Source: Victivallis vadensis (GTDB taxonomy: Bacteria > Verrucomicrobiota > Lentisphaeria > Victivallales > GWF2-50-93). From it: 14,991 bases of DNA. The position numbers and the translations under genes were made by a program. Positions 1-7,233 of this stretch are shown piece by piece. The stretch spans positions 1 through 14,991 of the forward strand of contig DYRX01000068.1 of the NCBI GenBank assembly GCA_020718525.1, in the 5' to 3' direction. Position 1 is the first letter of the stretch; every line of letters starts with the position of its first letter. The notes under the pieces were generated by a model. That model was not told where the DNA came from. It saw only the letters and a list, made by a program, of their open reading frames with translations, and ran no database searches.

Positions 1-13
1 ACATTTTTCTTTA

Positions 14-39
14 CTTCGTGTGCTTTGTGTCTTCGTGTG
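14..39. repeat. short TTCGTGT-type tandem repeat
   Basis: Three adjacent 8-9 nt units read CTTCGTGTG, CTTTGTGT, CTTCGTGTG. They sit about 180 bases before carB. A related low-complexity string, GAAACACGAAACAAAACACG (14077-14096), occurs in the opposite orientation in the gene-free right end of the window. No function can be assigned. The repeat could continue to the left of the window edge. Confidence 0.5.
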
Positions 40-90
40 AGATAATGTTCAACTTATGGGAAATGCACCCCTTTGATTTCCGCCTGAGCC

Positions 91-103
91 TGCGAAATTC
101 GCA
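91..103. repeat. iterated palindrome copy 1 (TGCGAAATTCGCA)
   Basis: Exact copy of the 13-bp near-palindrome, flanked here by C and G so that the pairing arms extend to CTGCGAA/TTCGCAG. It lies in the leader region upstream of carB and is one of five exact copies in the window. It could in principle be a protein-binding site for carB, but the same word inside unrelated genes argues for a genome-wide motif. Confidence 0.8.
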
Positions 104-216
104 GAAAATCATCTTCCCATCTGGAATAGAAGCCCAAATGGGTTTAGCTTATACGCCCTTAATGGCGGAACAATTCGGTTCCCATACGTTAAAACGAAAA
201 ACTGGGATTGGGCGAA

Positions 217-3200
217 ATGCCAAAAAGAGAAGACATAAAAAAAATAATGATAATAGGTTCCGGACCGATTGTGATCGGCCAGGCCTGCGAGTTCGACTAT
301 TCTGGGACGCAGGCATGCAAATCACTGAAGGAGGAAGGATACGAGATCGTTCTTGTGAACAGCAATCCCGCCACGATCATGACGGATCCGGGCTTTGCCG
401 ACAGAACCTACATCGAGCCTCTTACAGACGAGATAATTCACGAAATAATAAGCAGGGAGAGACCGGACGCTCTCCTCCCAACCCTTGGTGGCCAGACGGC
501 TCTCAATCTCGCGATGGCGGCGCATGACAGCGGAATTCTCGCTAGATACAGGGTAGAGCTGATCGGCGCAAAGGCTGAAGTCATACGCAGGGCCGAGGAC
601 AGGGAGCTCTTCAAGCAGACAATGAAGGAGATCGGGCTTGATGTCCCCATGAGCGCCTCGGTGCACACTGTCGAGGAGGCGTACAAATTTGCTGCGCAGA
701 TCGGGAAATTCCCTCTGATAATAAGACCTGGCTTCACTCTTGGCGGGTCGGGCGGAGGGATCGCCTACGACATTGAGTCCCTGGGCGAAATCGTTTCGAG
801 AGGTCTTGCCGCCAGCCCGACATCGGAAGTGCTCATCGAGGAGTCTCTTCTTGGATGGAAGGAGTTCGAGCTCGAAGTCATGCGCGATAAAAACGACAAC
901 GCGGTGATCGTCTGCTCGATTGAAAACATCGATCCCATGGGCGTGCATACCGGGGACAGCATAACTGTCGCGCCGGCGCAGACCCTGACCGACAGGGAAT
1001 ATCAGAGAATGAGGGATGCCACCCTTGCCGTAATGCGCGCAATCGGAGTCGAGACGGGAGGCTCGAACGTGCAGTGGGCACTGCATCCGGAGACAGGCAG
1101 AATGGCGATCATCGAGATGAACCCGAGGGTTTCAAGATCGAGTGCTCTCGCCTCGAAGGCGACAGGATTTCCCATCGCGAAAATAGCCGCCAAGCTCGCT
1201 GTCGGATACACTTTGGACGAAATCCGCAACGACATAACGAGGGAGACTCCGGCATGCTTCGAGCCTTCCATTGACTATGTCGTGACAAAAATCCCAAGAT
1301 TCGCGTTTGAAAAGTTCCCATCCGCCGACAGCACCTTGACGACGCAGATGAAGTCGGTTGGCGAGACCATGAGCATCGGAAAAACTTTCAAGCAGTCCTT
1401 GCAGAAAGCTTTGCGCTCCCTTGAGATCGGCAGAGCGGGATTTGGCGCGGACGGGAAGGATGCGAAATTCGCGGCAATGGATGAGTCCGAGATTGAGAAG
1501 GAGCTGAAGCGGCCGAACGCGGCGCGTCTTTTCATAGTCAGAGAGGCTCTTAAAAGGGGCTGGACAGAAAAAAGGATCTGCGCGCTGACCGCCATGGATC
1601 CCTGGTTCATAAGGGCGATGGCTGAGCTCGCGGCATTCGAGTCGGAAATCGCTTCAGCCAAAAGCTTTGTAAAGTTCAGGAAGGACAAGGCTCTTTTCGC
1701 TCAGACGAAGGAGTTCGGCTACTCTGACCGGCAGATTTGCTCGATATTTGGAGTTGACGAGTCGGAAGTGAGGAATGCGCGGAAGGCGCTCGGCATCGGA
1801 CCGGTCTTCAGCCTGGTTGACACCTGCGCTGCGGAATTCAAAGCCTTCACTCCATACTACTATTCGACCTACGGAAGGACGAATGAAAGCGTCCGCAGCT
1901 CCAAGAAGAAAATCATGATTCTAGGCGGCGGTCCCAACAGAATCGGGCAAGGCATAGAATTCGACTACTGCTGTGTCCATGCATCCTTCGCGCTCCGCGA
2001 AAAGGGCTTCGAGACCATCATGGTCAACAGCAACCCCGAAACAGTAAGCACCGACTACGACACAAGCGACAAACTTTATTTCGAACCTCTTACAGTGGAA
2101 GATGTTCTGCATATTTACGAGCAGGAGCAATGTGACGGCGTGATCGTCCAGTTCGGAGGCCAGACTCCCCTCAACATAGCCAAACAGCTCGAGGCGGAGG
2201 GCGTCAAAATAATCGGAACAAGCCCGTCTAGCATCGAAGCCGCCGAGGACCGCAATATTTTCCAGAAGATGATAAGGAAGCTCAAGATCAGACAGCCTGA
2301 AAACGGCATTGCGACAAATGTGGAAGACGCGGTTAAAATCGCGAAGAAGATCGGCTATCCCGTCCTTGTGAGACCCTCTTTCGTCCTGGGCGGACGGGCG
2401 ATGGTCATCGTCTATAGCGAAAAATGGCTCAGAAAATACATGGAGGAGGCTGTCGAGGCGTCAGAAAAGCGCCCCGTTCTCATTGACAAATATCTTGAGA
2501 ACGCGACCGAGCTTGACGTTGACTGCATCTCCGACGGCGAGCAGTCGGTGATCGGCGCCATAATGGAGCACATAGAGCTGGCTGGAATACATTCCGGAGA
2601 CAGCGCATGCATGATTCCGACGATGAACGTGAGCGATGCGCTCCTTGACAAGATCAGAGCCCACACCCATGCGCTGGCGAAAGAACTCCGCGTCTGCGGA
2701 CTCATGAATGTCCAGTATGCGATCAAAGATGACGACGTATACATCCTGGAGGTCAATCCGAGGGCATCGAGGACAGTGCCATTCGTCAGCAAGGCGATAG
2801 GAATTCCTCTTGCGAAGCTGGCGGCGCTCACCATGCTTGGCTACAAGCTTAGAGATCTGGGATTCACAAAGGAAATAATTCCCAAGCACTATTCGGTAAA
2901 GGAGGCAGTATTTCCGTTCAAGAAGTTTCCTGGGGTTGATGTAGCGCTTTCTCCGGAGATGAAATCAACCGGTGAAGTGATGGGAATGGACTTTGATCCC
3001 GGCATAGCCTATCTAAAATCGCAGATTGCCGCAGGCAACAGGCTTCCTCTGGATGGGAATGTATTCCTGAGCGTCCGTGATGAAGACAAGGACGCGATCA
3101 TTGACCTTGCCCGGAGGCTCAACAAGCTTGGTTTCAACATCTATGCTACTGAAGGAACCTCGACCAAGCTACGCGAGAACGGGGTAAAGACATCGGCTCT

Positions 3201-3474
3201 ATTCAAGATTTCCGGAGGACGGCCCAATGCGCTGGACATAATGAGGGATGGCGATCTGAAATGGATCGTGAACACTCCGTCCCCCGGACCAAGTCCGAAG
3301 GTGGATGAAATCAGAATGCGCGCCGAATCCGTTCTCAGAGGAATCCCCATTACAACCACGGTGAACGGCCTAGTTGCGGCCATAGAGGGGCTCGAAGCGC
3401 TTAGAGTCATGAAAAGAATGGAGATATGTAGTCTCCAGGAATATCACAGGCACAGCCCGAAGCTCAAACTTTAA
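217..3474 (+). CDS. carB: carbamoyl-phosphate synthase large subunit
   Basis: CarB uses ammonia from the small subunit CarA, bicarbonate and two ATP to make carbamoyl phosphate for pyrimidine and arginine synthesis in the cytoplasm. The 1085-residue product has the full family layout: an N-terminal ATP-grasp half (GSGPIVIGQACEFDYSGTQA near residue 15; RPGFTLGGSGGG from R170), an oligomerisation region at about 400-555, a C-terminal ATP-grasp half (GGGPNRIGQGIEFDY; RPSFVLGG from R719), and an MGS-like allosteric domain from about residue 945 (VFLSVRDED to the end). Length matches the usual 1070-1090. ATG at 217 is chosen because MPKREDIKKI is the classic CarB start; an in-frame TTG at 208 would add three residues. 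No strong Shine-Dalgarno site is visible. No carA is adjacent on the right; carA could lie left of the window or elsewhere. A near-copy of the iterated palindrome lies inside at 1461-1473. Confidence 0.98.
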   Translation: MPKREDIKKIMIIGSGPIVIGQACEFDYSGTQACKSLKEEGYEIVLVNSNPATIMTDPGFADRTYIEPLTDEIIHEIISRERPDALLPTLGGQTALNLAMAAHDSGILARYRVELIGAKAEVIRRAEDRELFKQTMKEIGLDVPMSASVHTVEEAYKFAAQIGKFPLIIRPGFTLGGSGGGIAYDIESLGEIVSRGLAASPTSEVLIEESLLGWKEFELEVMRDKNDNAVIVCSIENIDPMGVHTGDSITVAPAQTLTDREYQRMRDATLAVMRAIGVETGGSNVQWALHPETGRMAIIEMNPRVSRSSALASKATGFPIAKIAAKLAVGYTLDEIRNDITRETPACFEPSIDYVVTKIPRFAFEKFPSADSTLTTQMKSVGETMSIGKTFKQSLQKALRSLEIGRAGFGADGKDAKFAAMDESEIEKELKRPNAARLFIVREALKRGWTEKRICALTAMDPWFIRAMAELAAFESEIASAKSFVKFRKDKALFAQTKEFGYSDRQICSIFGVDESEVRNARKALGIGPVFSLVDTCAAEFKAFTPYYYSTYGRTNESVRSSKKKIMILGGGPNRIGQGIEFDYCCVHASFALREKGFETIMVNSNPETVSTDYDTSDKLYFEPLTVEDVLHIYEQEQCDGVIVQFGGQTPLNIAKQLEAEGVKIIGTSPSSIEAAEDRNIFQKMIRKLKIRQPENGIATNVEDAVKIAKKIGYPVLVRPSFVLGGRAMVIVYSEKWLRKYMEEAVEASEKRPVLIDKYLENATELDVDCISDGEQSVIGAIMEHIELAGIHSGDSACMIPTMNVSDALLDKIRAHTHALAKELRVCGLMNVQYAIKDDDVYILEVNPRASRTVPFVSKAIGIPLAKLAALTMLGYKLRDLGFTKEIIPKHYSVKEAVFPFKKFPGVDVALSPEMKSTGEVMGMDFDPGIAYLKSQIAAGNRLPLDGNVFLSVRDEDKDAIIDLARRLNKLGFNIYATEGTSTKLRENGVKTSALFKISGGRPNALDIMRDGDLKWIVNTPSPGPSPKVDEIRMRAESVLRGIPITTTVNGLVAAIEGLEALRVMKRMEICSLQEYHRHSPKLKL
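1461..1473. repeat. iterated palindrome, one-mismatch copy in carB
   Basis: TGCGAAATTCGCG matches the 13-mer except for its last base and keeps the 11-bp core GCGAAATTCGC. In the carB frame it encodes part of D-A-K-F-A, in the oligomerisation region. Confidence 0.6.
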
Positions 3475-3504
3475 GAAGATTCAGTTCGGGATAAGCGGAG
3501 AAAA

Positions 3505-4332
3505 TTGACGGAAATGGCGGGACAGACGCAAAAAAATCAGCAGAAGAACTCTCCGCTCAGGCGCCCAGGGGTGCGGGTTGGTCTTGTCATTTCGCTTCTT
3601 GTAATAATCTGCGCGTCATTGACTCTGTTATTTTTTGCCGCGAACCGATCTCTCTTCTCGAAAAATCCGCATTTCATATTGCGGCACCTTGATGTGAGAA
3701 GCTCCGGATTCTGGAGCACGAACCAGGGCGAACTGCTCAAAAGGCTCGGACTCAAGCTTGATGTAAGCAATCTTTTCGACTTCACTCTTTCCGATGCGGT
3801 CGGAAAACTACGTGCGGAGCCGGGAATCGAGAAAGTCAGCGTTTCGAGGACTCTCCCGGACACGCTGTGTCTGGAAATAAGCGAGAGAATCCCGAGGGCG
3901 TTCATCAAGAGCAACAATTCAGGCTGGGTGGCTGATTCCTCCTCTATTCTTCTCGATGCGAAGCGCATGCCGCCGATCAAAGGCAGTATCCCGATCATAA
4001 CGGGGCTCAGAATTCAGCGCCGCATTGCCGTGGGTGAGACGATTTCCGAAATTCAGGACGCGATGAGGATCATAATGGAGAGCGTGACCCGCTATCCGGA
4101 AATGAAGATATCAATGATAAACATCGCAGTGCCTAGGGAGATGCACATCTATTTCACATACAAGAGCAACAAGAACGAGACCGTCGCCATACTGCCATGC
4201 GACAGCATCGAGGAGAAACTCGGAGCGATCGCAATGTTCTATGAGAACAATCCGGACGAAGACGCAGAGGGCTTGACGCTCGATCTCAGGTTTAAAAACA
4301 TGCTAGTCAAGCAGAATGCCGAATTGGAATAG
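3505..4332 (+). CDS. ftsQ: cell-division protein FtsQ/DivIB-like, orphan
   Basis: The predicted bitopic inner-membrane divisome protein is about 275 residues. It has a basic cytoplasmic tail (residues 1-22), one membrane segment (about 23-46), a POTRA-like region (about 56-128) beginning at HLDVRSSGFW, and an FtsQ-type C-terminal domain. Family-like motifs are RTLPDTLCLEISERIPRAFI at 115-134 and LTLDLRFKNMLVK near the end, which resembles the usual DLRF-x-N segment. FtsQ links the early and late divisome by binding FtsB/FtsL; this is family knowledge. The start is uncertain: TTG at 3505 has GGAG at 3497-3500 with a 4-nt gap, while ATG at 3514 would lie 13 nt from the same GGAG. It begins 30 nt after carB and is probably co-transcribed. 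Oddly, no murC, ddl, ftsA or ftsZ is beside it. Overall divergence is high, so the symbol is given with caution. Confidence 0.75.
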   Translation: MTEMAGQTQKNQQKNSPLRRPGVRVGLVISLLVIICASLTLLFFAANRSLFSKNPHFILRHLDVRSSGFWSTNQGELLKRLGLKLDVSNLFDFTLSDAVGKLRAEPGIEKVSVSRTLPDTLCLEISERIPRAFIKSNNSGWVADSSSILLDAKRMPPIKGSIPIITGLRIQRRIAVGETISEIQDAMRIIMESVTRYPEMKISMINIAVPREMHIYFTYKSNKNETVAILPCDSIEEKLGAIAMFYENNPDEDAEGLTLDLRFKNMLVKQNAELE

Positions 4333-4396
4333 GCAGTCATCCTCTGGATGCGGGAGCCTTTTGAACGCCAATGGCTTAAAGCAGAATTGAAGATTA

Positions 4397-6757
4397 ATGC
4401 CGGACTCGACAATGCCAAGTTCAACAAAGCAAATTCAACGCCTCTTCACGGAAAAGTCGCGCTGGATATGGCACCCTGAAATTGCGCCAAGAACCCCCTG
4501 CTACGTCTTTTTCAGAAACGCGTTTTCTGTCGGCGAAGCCAACTGCAGGCTCAGAATAAGCGTTTCGGCGGACAACCGCTACAATCTTTTACTCGATGGA
4601 AAAACAATTGGCAGAGGTCCGTGCAGAAGCGACATCCACCATTACAACTTCGAGACTTACGATCTCGACATTTCTCCCGGAGATCATGCGCTCTGCGCGC
4701 ACGTCGCCGTCTTCGGAGTCGGATGCAGAGGAAAGGAAGTCGCCCTCGCTGAAATGCACTCCGACTCTGGCTTTATCCTCGCCGGAGGGGTCTTCAAGGA
4801 TGGAAGCCTGATCCATGGGCTTGAAACTCCGGGAGTCTGGAAATGCAATCTCGATGAATCTAGAAGGCACCGCCCACTTGACGCAGACTACGATCTTAGG
4901 ACCTTCGCAGTCATTTCACCAATGGAAACTTTCATCAGATGCAAGTATCCTGCCGGGTGGACAAATCATTCCTTTGACGATTCCGGATGGCTCGCTCCGT
5001 GCGACTCAGGACCGGCAGTCTTCCGGGAAAAAATGGAAGATCCCTACACAAAATGGTGGCTGGTTCCAAGAACGGTTCCGATGATGGAGGAGAAGGACGG
5101 CGTATTTTCAAGTCTGCTCTCGTGCGCAGGGCTCGGATCGGATAAGGAACACTCATCTTGGCTTTCCGGAGACTCCCCTCTCACTGTCGCAGGAAACGCA
5201 AAGATTGTTCTTGACGCGGGCGCTCTGACAACAGCTTTTCCCATACTTAGGATTTCAGGAGGTGCCGGCGCCAGACTGCGCCTGAGATATTCCGAATCCC
5301 TTTTTGTTGACGGCAAAAAACTGGAACGCGACCGCAAAGACGGCGAAGTCTTCGGATATGCAGATCTCGTCGAAGCAGACGGATCTGATTTTATCTTTGA
5401 GAGCTTCTGGTTCAGAACATTCAGATTCGTGGCGATCGAAATTGAGGCTGGAAATGAGGCACTGCGTCTGCACGCCCCAAGATATAGAACATTCATGTAT
5501 CCGTTTGAATTGAAGGCCAGCTTCGAATGCGGAGACTGCGAAATTCGCAGGGTTTGGGACATCGCCTGGCGGACGGCGCGCCTTTGCGCCCATGAACACT
5601 ATTACGACTGCCCCTACTACGAACAGCTCCAATATACGGGAGACACAAGAATACAGGCGCTCATTTCATATGCGGCAACTGGCGACGACCGCCTTGGAAG
5701 ACAGGCGATCAGGCACTATGACCGCTCGCGTCTGCCGGAAGGCATCACCCAGTCCAGGTATCCTTCCACCTGGACTCAAGTCATTGTCGGCTTCAGCCTC
5801 TACTGGGTCATGATGATAAAGGATCATTACGACTATTTCGGCGACACTGAATTTATCAGGGAGCTCGCTCCCGGAATTGGCTCGGTTCTTGACTGGTTCG
5901 AACGGCGCGTCGGAGAGGACGGACTGCTGGGCCATCTTCCGTATTGGAATTTCACTGACTGGCTTCCTGAATGGCCCAACGGGAATCCCGCGAGAGGAAT
6001 GCAGAAATCCCTAACCATCAACACAATGCAATATGCGGAGGCATGCAGGAATGCGGCGTTTCTAATGGAAGCCTGCGGCAGACAAGCCCTTTCGCGGGAA
6101 TATTTGAAAAGACACCAAAGATCGCTCAAAGCCCTTGACAAACACTGCTTCGACAAGGAGAAAGGTCTTTATGCCGATATGCCCGGCGCTCAGTTTTTCA
6201 GCCAGCACGTGAATGCATGGGCTATCTTGTGCGATGCCGTCAGGGGAAAAAAAGCGAAGCTCCTCGCAAAGCGCATATACGAGAACGAAGCTAATATGAG
6301 CAAGGCTACCCTATATTTTTCATTCTACCTCTTCAGGGCATGGGAAAAGACCGGCGACTGTGAATATTTCTGGAAAAAACTTGACGACTGGAAATCAGTC
6401 CTAAAATGGAATTTCACGACTTTCCCGGAAATCCCAAGAGAGGACTGCCGAAGCGACTGCCACGCATGGAGCTCTTCGCCAATCTTTGAATTCATAACAG
6501 GTTCCCTTGGCATAAAACCAGGCTCGCCCGGCTTTGAAACCGTTCTTTTCAGTCCGAAGCCCCCGATCTGCGGCGAAACATCAGGACAAGCTCCGATCGG
6601 CTCCGACGGCTTGGCACAGGTAAAAATCCGCAAGGAGCCCGGACAAAAGTTGCATGTCGAACTCAGACTTGACAGACCGCGAAGAGTTGTCCTGAAATGG
6701 CCTGACGGAGGAAGCGAAGATTTGGGCGAATGCGATTTCCACGAGTTTCTACTATAG
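4397..6757 (+). CDS. GH78-like alpha-L-rhamnosidase, no signal peptide
   Basis: This 786-residue protein resembles bacterial alpha-L-rhamnosidases, which release terminal rhamnose by an inverting mechanism. Apparent order: N-terminal beta domain with WIWHPEIAPRTPCYVFF (about 24-40); a second beta domain (about 240-350) containing FESFWFRTFRFVAIE; the (alpha/alpha)6 catalytic barrel (about 370-690); and a C-terminal beta domain starting GSLGIKPGSPGFETVLFSP. The acidic cluster DCPYYEQLQYTGD places D404, E409 and D416 where GH78 enzymes have catalytic or sugar-binding acids; DCHAWSSSP (H689, W691) is also family-like. There is no N-terminal signal peptide, so the protein is probably cytoplasmic and acts on imported oligosaccharides. 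It begins 64 nt after the ftsQ-like gene, with only a weak GAAG-type site before ATG 4397; ATG 4412 is an alternative start. The substrate is not established; other uronic or deoxy sugars are possible. It carries an iterated palindrome at 5537-5549. Confidence 0.82.
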   Translation: MPDSTMPSSTKQIQRLFTEKSRWIWHPEIAPRTPCYVFFRNAFSVGEANCRLRISVSADNRYNLLLDGKTIGRGPCRSDIHHYNFETYDLDISPGDHALCAHVAVFGVGCRGKEVALAEMHSDSGFILAGGVFKDGSLIHGLETPGVWKCNLDESRRHRPLDADYDLRTFAVISPMETFIRCKYPAGWTNHSFDDSGWLAPCDSGPAVFREKMEDPYTKWWLVPRTVPMMEEKDGVFSSLLSCAGLGSDKEHSSWLSGDSPLTVAGNAKIVLDAGALTTAFPILRISGGAGARLRLRYSESLFVDGKKLERDRKDGEVFGYADLVEADGSDFIFESFWFRTFRFVAIEIEAGNEALRLHAPRYRTFMYPFELKASFECGDCEIRRVWDIAWRTARLCAHEHYYDCPYYEQLQYTGDTRIQALISYAATGDDRLGRQAIRHYDRSRLPEGITQSRYPSTWTQVIVGFSLYWVMMIKDHYDYFGDTEFIRELAPGIGSVLDWFERRVGEDGLLGHLPYWNFTDWLPEWPNGNPARGMQKSLTINTMQYAEACRNAAFLMEACGRQALSREYLKRHQRSLKALDKHCFDKEKGLYADMPGAQFFSQHVNAWAILCDAVRGKKAKLLAKRIYENEANMSKATLYFSFYLFRAWEKTGDCEYFWKKLDDWKSVLKWNFTTFPEIPREDCRSDCHAWSSSPIFEFITGSLGIKPGSPGFETVLFSPKPPICGETSGQAPIGSDGLAQVKIRKEPGQKLHVELRLDRPRRVVLKWPDGGSEDLGECDFHEFLL
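5537..5549. repeat. iterated palindrome copy 2 in the GH78-like gene
   Basis: Exact TGCGAAATTCGCA with C and G flanks, giving CTGCGAAATTCGCAG. In this gene's frame it encodes C-E-I-R, in the linker before the catalytic barrel. The frame differs from that used in pyrE and the GNAT gene. Confidence 0.8.
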
Positions 6758-6852
6758 TCATCGGGATCAATGCTGTCAAAAGTTCTTTGGCGAGAAAACA
6801 CGAATCTAGCCGCAATAAAATGAGTGCAACGGAAAAAAATCCGCCAGGAACT

Positions 6853-7233
6853 TCAGTTTTTTGGATCGCATAGTTTTTTCCCCTCACGTATTGATTTCAT
6901 CAGATATGAGACTGAGATGGAAGCTAGGAAGATGTAGAATGGTATGGATAAGGGGTTGAGTTCGAAGGCTTTGCGAAATTCGCAATGTGAGATGGAGACG
7001 AATGCACGGCTCATCCCGCATCCGGGGCAGGGGTGTCCGGTCAGAGAATGAAAGAGGCACGGCGGAAAGAATGAGGCGATGCCTGTTCCGCAGTCCATTT
7101 CATGCGGACTAGTTAGAAAAGACAGGAGCAGAGGAATGGACGCGATCAGAAAAACGAGAAAATTTGGAAAAAAGTTTGACGATGCTATTTTCCGCAGCAT
7201 TTCTTGTATTTCTTCCCGCTTCCACAGGGGCAT
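6853..7233 (-). CDS. DUF2752 small membrane protein
   Basis: A small membrane protein of 126 residues (115 if started at ATG 7200). The signature CPGCGMSRA at 69-77, followed by E-L-N-P-L at 91-95, is the hallmark of DUF2752 proteins, whose function is unknown. Hydrophobic segments lie at about 24-41 and 97-113. It is the last gene of the pyrE-secA unit. The start at 7233 overlaps the secA 3' end by 49 nt; it has GGAAGA about 8 nt upstream, inside the secA coding sequence. The start at 7200 would overlap by 16 nt and has a poorer site. In the longer version the secA zinc-tail DNA is also read in a second frame. It converges with the GH78-like gene, leaving 95 nt with only a weak CGGA/TCCG stem. 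Confidence 0.8.
   Translation of the reverse strand: MPLWKREEIQEMLRKIASSNFFPNFLVFLIASIPLLLSFLTSPHEMDCGTGIASFFPPCLFHSLTGHPCPGCGMSRAFVSISHCEFRKAFELNPLSIPFYIFLASISVSYLMKSIREGKKLCDPKN
6972..6984. repeat. iterated palindrome copy 3 in the DUF2752 gene
   Basis: Exact TGCGAAATTCGCA with T and A flanks. Read on the minus strand it encodes C-E-F-R, just after the CPGCG motif of the DUF2752 protein. Confidence 0.8.

Noticed and set aside
18..527. 169-codon plus-strand open frame at the left edge
   Set aside because: It overlaps carB in another frame for most of its length and becomes Arg/Gly/Asp-rich there; the carB frame is certain.
322..1086. 254-codon minus-strand open frame opposite carB
   Set aside because: Antisense to the conserved CarB N-terminal ATP-grasp domain; no domain or ribosome-binding site is recognisable.
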